A stretch of DNA of 10,625 bases. Origin: Thermoplasmata archaeon. Its GTDB lineage: Archaea > Thermoplasmatota > DTKX01 > GCA-020343715. Numbering within the stretch: the stretch's first letter is position 1; each line of letters begins with the position of its first letter. The notes beneath the pieces were generated by a model. It saw nothing but the letters and a program-made list of their open reading frames with translations, was not told the origin of the DNA and did no database searches. Below, in pieces: positions 7,101-10,625 of this stretch. The stretch spans positions 1,487,618-1,498,242 of the forward strand of contig CP070808.1 of assembly GCA_020343715.1 (NCBI GenBank), in the 5' to 3' direction. The position numbers and the translations under genes are program-made.

Positions 7101-7201
7101 TCGGTGCTCGCAGCGGTTGAGATGGCCACGAGGGATATCACTGCCATGAACACAAGCAGAAGCAGGGCCGGCAGGTGGGTCTTCCGGTCAAAAGATACCA
7201 T
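4169..7201 (-). CDS. Large cell-surface protein: beta-helix, PKD, Ig-like modules, PGF-CTERM-like tail
   Basis: The protein has 1010 residues. A signal peptide covers about 1-31 (basic start, hydrophobic 11-29, cleavage near STAA). Residues about 45-405 form a right-handed parallel beta-helix (NosD/PbH1-like) opening with GVTLTIDPGVEVKF and closing with the NosD-type signature FGNFWW, DNNGDGIADREW near 375-386 and DNFPLM near 400. A PKD domain follows (about 409-493), then three Ig-like modules (about 496-592, 595-690, 692-787), a putative-Ig (He_PIG-like) module with SGTPGDVHVGWYWVNVTV (about 791-883) and one more Ig-like module (about 885-975). The end is acidic, then PGFG at 984-987, a hydrophobic segment and GGRRR: the layout of an archaeosortase (PGF-CTERM) sorting signal. 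About a dozen N-x-S/T sequons suggest glycosylation. The likely role is adhesion, carbohydrate binding or an S-layer-associated structure. GGGGGAT (7214-7208) is the ribosome site. Confidence 0.9.
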   Translation of the reverse strand: MVSFDRKTHLPALLLLVFMAVISLVAISTAASTDVSGDISSSTTWTVSGSPYYIKSNVVVQDGVTLTIDPGVEVKFTGKYYLECGATGRILALGTEEDRINFTSDSDTPTTDDWSHLGTGSAGKLENCLIMHASIAVKVNNGGTVSGCDIRGCTTGFLIQSTGATVKDTYIFGTLVGIGLDGANNAVIEGNVVQNCDQGINFLGTTRSSLVDRCFINASSEHGIGIVASGGGNKVWNSHIALSPTGILMMDLMAPTAMGDVHLFNNTIEAFSQKGISLDAVYPVNGVKIQRCRVWDGNLGLYINNSARVEVTECTFREDIRNVRVLDTPGYNSYIHKNNFLKPSIIEAESTNSEVLWDKDGFGNFWWRAVFEYGFTDNNGDGIADREWSITGTQKDNFPLMKPVDFLDPMAEAGRDKTVSQGIPFELDGRDSTDDTWIANYTWTIEVPDGDDIVLYGNKVDSIIVDVAGVFTVTLLVTDPLGNTDTDTMTLTIRDREKPRITAFNIPAKAGAGTTFVFSVNITDNIGVVDAWVTYWFGLVGKHNRLDLEHKGNDVWENETYIPVTITQKMYYTITALDNEKNRFVSAQKEVPVVDITPPTMERSFGDNVTTGDLNWINMTITDNRQVDWASMEYWYGEDGEHLTVNLTMMGMLWVTELDVPRDAPSPMFVVFTSVDLAGNVNVSDPLEVTVVDNDAPIVNIDMTTNRLHKGEKAEIRAIINDNIGIETAFVEVRYPPDTTYEGTLLTFDGTEWSALITVKSVGVRIHYHFRVTDTSGNVLITEDVERLMLSQRPSIVTVPETEAYENQEYVQDFDADDPDNEDYEHQWRMTTNATWLEIDPVEGTVSGTPGDVHVGWYWVNVTVLDPDGVDDWLYYEVIVNDVNAPPEVSIVSPPDEQKVGTILRVSGRATDDLDTIIWVKVRIDEGEWVEVSGTRTWSYEVSVKDLDPGMHFFTAKSYDGVTESRPDEIAFIVPKKDEPEESPGFGTIVVALALVSALAAAMLTGGRRR

Positions 7202-7212
7202 GTTTACATCCC

Positions 7213-7228
7213 CCTGGACGTGTCCAGG
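7213..7228. promoter_or_regulatory. Perfect 7-bp inverted repeat in the surface-protein leader
   Basis: CCTGGAC-GT-GTCCAGG is a perfect palindrome with a 2-bp centre. It lies between the TATA candidate and the surface-protein start, and its proximal arm overlaps the first bases of the GGGGGAT ribosome site. As DNA it could be an operator for a dimeric regulator. As RNA a 2-nt loop is too tight, so a hairpin would open the inner pair to give a 6-bp stem with a 4-nt loop. Confidence 0.45.
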
Positions 7229-7259
7229 TTCCTTTCGCCCGCCGCTACGTAATAGGAGC

Positions 7260-7267
7260 TATAAAAG
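7260..7267 (-). promoter_or_regulatory. TATA-like element for the surface-protein gene
   Basis: On the minus strand CTTTTATA lies about 60 nt upstream of ATG 7201, predicting transcription start near 7237 and a leader of about 36 nt that includes the inverted repeat at 7213-7228. The plus-strand reading (TATAAAAG) could also serve the divergent membrane-protein gene, but a closer candidate exists for that gene. Confidence 0.5.
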
Positions 7268-7341
7268 GGCTTCTCAATCGGTCCACCTCATCAGCTGGTC
7301 CTGTCGTGAAGGCGGTGGAGCGAGGACCTGATGCCATACCG

Positions 7342-7348
7342 TTAATAA
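7342..7348 (+). promoter_or_regulatory. TATA-like element for the membrane-protein/DUF2461 unit
   Basis: TTAATAA predicts transcription start near 7371, about 25 nt before the ATG at 7396 with GGTGGGAG (7378-7385) between. This fit supports 7396 over an in-frame GTG at 7306, which lies upstream of this element. Confidence 0.4.
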
Positions 7349-7395
7349 CGTGCGGGACGATTGCAGTGGCGACCGCTGGTGGGAGTAGGGACCTT

Positions 7396-8592
7396 ATGGA
7401 CCTGGAGGAGTTCGAGGACCGGATGGGCTCATGGAGGAGGAACGAGATCGTCCTCATCCGCGTCTTCCTGGTGATGTTCACCGTCCTCGCCCTGGTCCAG
7501 ATAGCTATAGATCTGGTTTGGAGGCACCTGCTCGACCTGTCGTTCTGGAGGGTGGTGCTGGGACTGGGCTCCAACCTCGTAGTGGCCTACGCCATCACCT
7601 CCTTCGTCCTAGGCATCCTGTTCGTCTACCATTTCAGGTCCGAGGGCATCGTCCCTATGAGGGAGATAATCAAGACGATGCTTGAGGTTGCCCTGGTCGT
7701 CGGCGCCTTCTTCACCCTACTGTACGCCCTGGACGTATGGGACGTGGCCGAGACGAACCTCTACGACGGAGGCGGTCCGGAGATGACCACCGCCCGGTTC
7801 CTCGTGGAGGCGCTGTGGTTCTGGGCCCTTACATTCGGTGGTACCCTGGCGGCGATGGCCGCGATAATGGTCGGTGGGTTCGGCATCATGGGGATGCTGT
7901 ACATCTTCGAGGTAGGGGGCATCCCCAGGCTCCTGCATAAGCTGGAGGGCATAACCAGGAAGGAGGACACCGAGAGCAAGGCCATTATGTGGTTCATGGT
8001 GATACCCGGCGCCCTGGACACGGACGTCATGCTGGTGGATGAACCGATGAAGGAGACCTCCTTCCCGTGGGACCGCTTCAGGACCGCCGTCATCTGGCAA
8101 GCGGCCTTCGGGATAATCATCGGCGTCTACGTCAGCCTCAACCCCTTCCTGCTCAGGGCCTTCTCCGTCAACGAGCTGTTCCGCTTCGTTTCGACGGCCT
8201 TCGTGGTGGTCCCCCTGATAGTCATCCCCTGGTTCATCTTCAAGCGTTTGAACGCCAGGATAAAGGGCGTGAACAGGGATTTCCACCTGTACGCCACCAT
8301 CAAGGACCGCATGACCAGGCTCATCATCGCCGGCGGGACGATCCTCATATTCCTCCGGCTGGCCATCGAGTCCAGCGAGCTGACCGACATGCTGCTCGCC
8401 TTCCTCAGCTACATCGTCATCATGGTGCTGTGCATCATTGCCTTCACGTTCTTCTACTTCAACTTCTTCGAGAACCGCCTGGCCGAGGAATGCCACTCCC
8501 GGTGGCTGGAGGGAAGGCCCGGCCCCGACGGCGACGAAGGTGGCGACGAGGGGGGGACAGGGGAGGAGGAGTCTCCCCAAGTTTCGGAGTAA
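7396..8592 (+). CDS. Polytopic membrane protein of unknown function
   Basis: I do not recognise the family. From ATG 7396 it has 398 residues with about eight hydrophobic segments near 18-40, 55-79, 95-113, 135-171 (long, perhaps two), 230-250, 262-284, 307-323 and 333-357. A hydrophilic loop at about 172-228 (KLEGITRKEDTESK, then DTDVMLVDEP) separates the two halves and probably faces the cytoplasm. The C-terminal 30 residues are Gly/Asp/Glu-rich and look disordered. No transporter signature, nucleotide-binding motif or catalytic pattern is visible. An in-frame GTG at 7306 would add 30 residues of unconvincing sequence upstream; the ATG has a TATA-like element and GGTGGGAG in good positions. 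The DUF2461 gene follows after 48 bp on the same strand with no obvious promoter, so they probably share a transcript. Confidence 0.8.
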   Translation: MDLEEFEDRMGSWRRNEIVLIRVFLVMFTVLALVQIAIDLVWRHLLDLSFWRVVLGLGSNLVVAYAITSFVLGILFVYHFRSEGIVPMREIIKTMLEVALVVGAFFTLLYALDVWDVAETNLYDGGGPEMTTARFLVEALWFWALTFGGTLAAMAAIMVGGFGIMGMLYIFEVGGIPRLLHKLEGITRKEDTESKAIMWFMVIPGALDTDVMLVDEPMKETSFPWDRFRTAVIWQAAFGIIIGVYVSLNPFLLRAFSVNELFRFVSTAFVVVPLIVIPWFIFKRLNARIKGVNRDFHLYATIKDRMTRLIIAGGTILIFLRLAIESSELTDMLLAFLSYIVIMVLCIIAFTFFYFNFFENRLAEECHSRWLEGRPGPDGDEGGDEGGTGEEESPQVSE

Positions 8593-8630
8593 CTTGTATC
8601 TACTGGACCGTTCTGGTCAACGCGAGGAAG

Positions 8631-8640
8631 AGGTGATGAG
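8631..8640 (+). promoter_or_regulatory. Near-perfect Shine-Dalgarno for the DUF2461 gene
   Basis: AGGTGATGAG directly precedes ATG 8641; AGGTGAT closely matches the complement of the archaeal 16S rRNA 3' end. It fixes the start and argues against the out-of-frame ATG at 8636 within it. Confidence 0.7.
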
Positions 8641-9309
8641 ATGGCGTACTTCGACAAGCGATTCCTAGGATTCTTCGAGGGCCTGGCAATGGACAACAGC
8701 AAGGCCTACTTCGACGCGAACAGGAAGGTTTACGAGCAGTCGGTGAGGAACCCCTTCAAGGAACTGGTCGCCGACATGATTCTCCGCCTAAGGGAGCACG
8801 AACCCGAGATCGACCTGGAGCCTAAGGACGCGATATTCCGTATCAACAGGGACATCCGGTTCTCCAAGGACAAGACCCCCTACAAGACCCACGTGGGGGC
8901 CCACATCTCCCGGGGCGGACGGAAGGACCACACCTATCCGGGGTTCTACTTCCAGCTGTCCCACACGGGGGCGATGGTCGCCGGTGGCGTTTGGGGACCC
9001 GACAAGGAGGGTATCCACCGCGTGAGGACCCACATAGCCAGGGACCCTTCGGCCTTCGATAGGGTCGTGTCCGACAAGGCCTTCAAGGAGACCTTCGGCG
9101 AGGTCCAGGGCGACCGGCTCAAGCGTGTCCCCCCGGAGTTCAAGGAGGTCTTCGAGGTCCAGCCCTACGTGGGCAACAAGCAGTGGTACTACCACGCCGA
9201 CCTGGGCGCCGAGGTCGTCACGGTCGATGACCTGCCCGACCGGCTAATGGAGGTCCATCTGGCCGGGAGCAGCGTCCAGGCCTACCTGAGGGAGGCCCTG
9301 TCGGGCTGA
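8641..9309 (+). CDS. DUF2461 (TIGR02453) family protein
   Basis: The protein has 222 residues, the usual length of this family of unknown biochemical function found in bacteria and archaea. Characteristic features are visible in order: the N-terminal FLGFFEGLAMDNSKAYFDANRKVYEQSVRNPF-type region (about 7-39; in most members NNNKEWF then the NR-x3-YE motif), the core NRDIRFSKDKTPYK at 69-82, HVGAHISRGG, and GFYFQLSHTGAMVAGGVW near 101-118. A C-terminal FEVQPYVGNKQWYYHADL region resembles the usual family ending. No signal peptide or membrane segment is present, so it is cytoplasmic. It lies 48 bp after the membrane-protein gene with its own strong ribosome site and is probably co-transcribed. 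The family fold is conserved but its substrate is unknown, and the neighbourhood does not resolve it. Confidence 0.9.
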   Translation: MAYFDKRFLGFFEGLAMDNSKAYFDANRKVYEQSVRNPFKELVADMILRLREHEPEIDLEPKDAIFRINRDIRFSKDKTPYKTHVGAHISRGGRKDHTYPGFYFQLSHTGAMVAGGVWGPDKEGIHRVRTHIARDPSAFDRVVSDKAFKETFGEVQGDRLKRVPPEFKEVFEVQPYVGNKQWYYHADLGAEVVTVDDLPDRLMEVHLAGSSVQAYLREALSG

Positions 9310-9320
9310 GGGCTCAGCCC
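9303..9320. terminator. Hairpin spanning the two convergent stop codons
   Basis: GGGCTGA-GGGC-TCAGCCC is a perfect 7-bp stem with a 4-nt loop. It contains the TGA of the DUF2461 gene and touches the TAG of the opposite gene (9322-9320). It reads the same from either strand, so it could act on both transcripts. No T-run follows on either side, so termination is only a possibility. Confidence 0.35.
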
Positions 9321-10087
9321 TATTCGGCCTCCGCCTTCGCTGCCCTAACATACTCCACCATGCCCTGGGGGTCGTTCACCGTAAGGACATACTCCTTGCC
9401 ATCGCTGATGGCCAGCCTTACTCCTACGTTCCCGCTGGCGATGTAACCGATGGTCCCATCGGGACCCACGCGGATCCCCCATCCCATGAACTCCTTCGTG
9501 GCGTGGACCGCGACCGCACGGATCGAGTCAATCTCGCCCAGGGGGATGTCCCTACCTATGGGCCCGAAGTGGAAGGAGAGGGTCTGGCGGTCGACCTCGA
9601 CCACCAGGCTGTTGAATATGAGGGCGAGGATCACCAATAACGCGACGACAGCGCCCTGTATGGCGATGGTCATGGGATCCCGGATGATGACCATGAGGGC
9701 CACCAATAAGACGATGACCGGCACCATGATGTACATGATCAGGTCGAACCTCTTGACGTCACGGTAGGTCTCGCCTGGACGGAGCTTGCGGACCACTTCG
9801 CTTTCGACGATGAGACCGTCCTTGACCATGGGTTTGTCCGGTCGCTTGATGTAGGGCTTGAAAAGGACGACGAAGATGACGATCATCCCGCCGAAGGTCA
9901 CGCCTAGGATGAGGTATACGAATGACATCTCATCCCATTCCAGGAACAGGGGAAGGGAGGAGACCGTCAGCACCAGTGCCACGTAGATGATCACGATGGC
10001 CCATCTGATCCTGTTGTATCTTCGGAAGGCCTCTTCCGTGTCCCCCCAGGGGACATCCAGATCGGCATAGTCCATGTCTTCGGTCAT
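9320..10087 (-). CDS. Four-helix membrane protein with C-terminal PH-like domain
   Basis: The protein has 255 residues with hydrophobic segments at about 28-48, 56-76, 115-134 and 139-159, arranged as two helical hairpins separated by a basic, probably cytoplasmic loop (about 78-112). Residues about 160-252 form a beta-rich tail: VEVDRQTLSFHFGPIGRDIPLGEIDSIRA, then GWGIRVGPDGTIGYIASGN, VGVRLAISDGKEYVLTVNDPQGMVEYV. The order FGP, IPL-x-EI, GWGIR, GN-GV-x-L and a final DP-x-x-M matches membrane-associated bacterial PH-like proteins of unknown function. The start is ATG 10087; its AGGAGGAT site overlaps the stop of the upstream HTH gene, which ends only 5 nt away, so the pair is translationally coupled. 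I infer a membrane-associated partner or target of that regulator. No enzymatic motif is seen. Confidence 0.83.
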   Translation of the reverse strand: MTEDMDYADLDVPWGDTEEAFRRYNRIRWAIVIIYVALVLTVSSLPLFLEWDEMSFVYLILGVTFGGMIVIFVVLFKPYIKRPDKPMVKDGLIVESEVVRKLRPGETYRDVKRFDLIMYIMVPVIVLLVALMVIIRDPMTIAIQGAVVALLVILALIFNSLVVEVDRQTLSFHFGPIGRDIPLGEIDSIRAVAVHATKEFMGWGIRVGPDGTIGYIASGNVGVRLAISDGKEYVLTVNDPQGMVEYVRAAKAEAE

Positions 10088-10092
10088 TCCAG

Positions 10093-10548
10093 TTATCCTC
10101 CTGTTCGCTTCTGCTTTACTATCCGGTCGATTATATCCTTGAAGGTTGCACCGTGGTCCAATTCCAGACCGATTGCGAGGGAGAGGACCTCCCTGATGTC
10201 CTCCATGGTCCTCATGACCACGTCGACATCAGTGTTCTGGCTCTGGTCGAAGAACAGGCGGGGCCTGTAGGCCACGTCGATGACCAGAATGCAGGCCAGG
10301 TTCCCCAGCTGCGGGGTTATACCTATGAGTATCCCCAAACGGGCATCGTACCATTCAACCAGGACCCCCGACATCTGGGCGGTGTCGAGCAGTTGGAAGA
10401 CCACCTCCCGCTCAGCGGTCTGGACGGCCTTGCTAACGGCCTGACGGGACACTCCGTGCTCCCGGGCTATGTCGGCCTGGTTCTTGCCTGTGCGTACCAT
10501 GTGCCAATACCTGAACTGCTGGTCGGTCTTCGGTCCTCTTCGCGCCAT
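10093..10548 (-). CDS. Tfx-like helix-turn-helix transcriptional regulator
   Basis: The protein has 151 residues. Residues about 12-50 form the DNA-binding head: FRYWHMVRTGKNQADIAREHG, VSRQAVSKAVQTAERE, with the recognition helix around SRQAVSKAVQ. This is the layout of archaeal Tfx-type regulators, in which a short HTH is followed by a conserved effector or dimerisation domain. The remainder (about 60-146) is alpha/beta with WYDARLGILIGITPQLGNLACILVIDV and RPRLFF, resembling the C-terminal domain found with such heads in methanogens and Thermoplasmatota; I cannot name a ligand. It is first in a two-gene unit with the PH-like membrane protein, and its last codons (ACA GGA GGA TAA) supply that gene's ribosome site. 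The promoter holds an inverted repeat, suggesting autoregulation. Confidence 0.82.
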   Translation of the reverse strand: MARRGPKTDQQFRYWHMVRTGKNQADIAREHGVSRQAVSKAVQTAEREVVFQLLDTAQMSGVLVEWYDARLGILIGITPQLGNLACILVIDVAYRPRLFFDQSQNTDVDVVMRTMEDIREVLSLAIGLELDHGATFKDIIDRIVKQKRTGG

Positions 10549-10551
10549 GGT

Positions 10552-10571
10552 GTCAACCTTTATCAGTTGAC
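10552..10571. promoter_or_regulatory. Inverted repeat GTCAAC-N8-GTTGAC, candidate operator
   Basis: A perfect 6-bp inverted repeat with an 8-bp spacer begins 4 bp upstream of the HTH start codon. A further GTTGA lies 10 bp on (10576-10580) and a related TATCAAC lies at 10617-10623. The dyad covers the predicted transcription start and would block the promoter if occupied. Confidence 0.5.
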
Positions 10572-10587
10572 AAATGTTGATTGTACC

Positions 10588-10595
10588 TAATAAAC
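10588..10595 (-). promoter_or_regulatory. TATA-like element for the HTH/PH-like operon
   Basis: On the minus strand GTTTATTA lies about 40-47 nt upstream of ATG 10548, predicting transcription start near 10566, inside the GTCAAC-N8-GTTGAC dyad. Confidence 0.5.
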
Positions 10596-10625
10596 ATGTC
10601 GATATCGGTCGTCGATTATCAACCG

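Noticed and set aside
7306..7395. GTG start adding 30 residues to the membrane protein
   Set aside because: The added residues are not conserved-looking, no ribosome site precedes the GTG, and a TATA-like element at 7342-7348 lies inside the extension.
1..10625. CRISPR arrays, tRNA or rRNA genes, insertion sequences and integrases
   Set aside because: I looked on both strands and saw no regularly spaced repeats with unique spacers, no cloverleaf-like segment, no rRNA-like tract and no transposase or recombinase motifs.

Overview
The window looks like a stretch of a high-GC euryarchaeal genome, most likely a member of the Thermoplasmatota or a close relative. The evidence is A/T-rich TATA-like elements about 20-60 bp upstream of starts, archaeal-type Shine-Dalgarno sites (GAGGAGGA, AGGTGATGAG, AGGAGGAT), a beta-helix/PKD/Ig surface protein ending in a PGF-CTERM-like archaeosortase tail, and a Tfx-like HTH protein. 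The lineage is inferred; no rRNA or marker gene is present. Genes are tightly packed and no gene-free stretch exceeds 300 bases.

Layout, left to right. (1) Positions 1-578, minus strand: the N-terminal 192 codons of an exported protein with an Ig-like segment and a concanavalin A/LamG-like domain, running off the left edge. (2) A divergent promoter region of about 130 bp, then a two-domain GNAT acetyltransferase (710-1600, plus). It meets, tail to tail, a minus-strand protein (2652-1597) that joins an N-terminal PUA/ASCH-like domain to a Zc3h12a/NYN-type PIN-like ribonuclease domain through a long Lys/Glu linker. The two stop codons interlock in one CTAG. (3) A second, single-domain GNAT (2819-3283, plus). 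(4) Minus strand: two overlapping small winged-helix regulator genes (4051-3548 and 3600-3328), preceded by an A/T-rich promoter holding a 20-bp direct repeat of AGTAT units. (5) A 1010-residue cell-surface protein (7201-4169, minus) with signal peptide, parallel beta-helix, PKD, several Ig-like modules and a PGF-CTERM-like tail. (6) Plus strand: a polytopic membrane protein of unknown function (7396-8592) followed by a DUF2461 protein (8641-9309). (7) Minus strand: a Tfx-like HTH regulator (10548-10093) translationally coupled to a four-helix membrane protein with a PH-like C-terminal domain (10087-9320).

How the genes may work together. Two of the ten genes encode exported multi-domain adhesive proteins, three encode DNA-binding regulators and two encode integral membrane proteins of unknown role, which suggests a cell-envelope and regulation neighbourhood. 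Two regulator genes have symmetric or repeated DNA in their own promoters, suggesting autoregulation. The surface-protein leader carries a perfect 7-bp inverted repeat touching its ribosome-binding site. I see no tRNA, rRNA, CRISPR array, transposase, integrase or recognised defence operon. The most unusual items are the PUA-like/NYN ribonuclease fusion, the phased AGTAT repeats and the leader hairpin.
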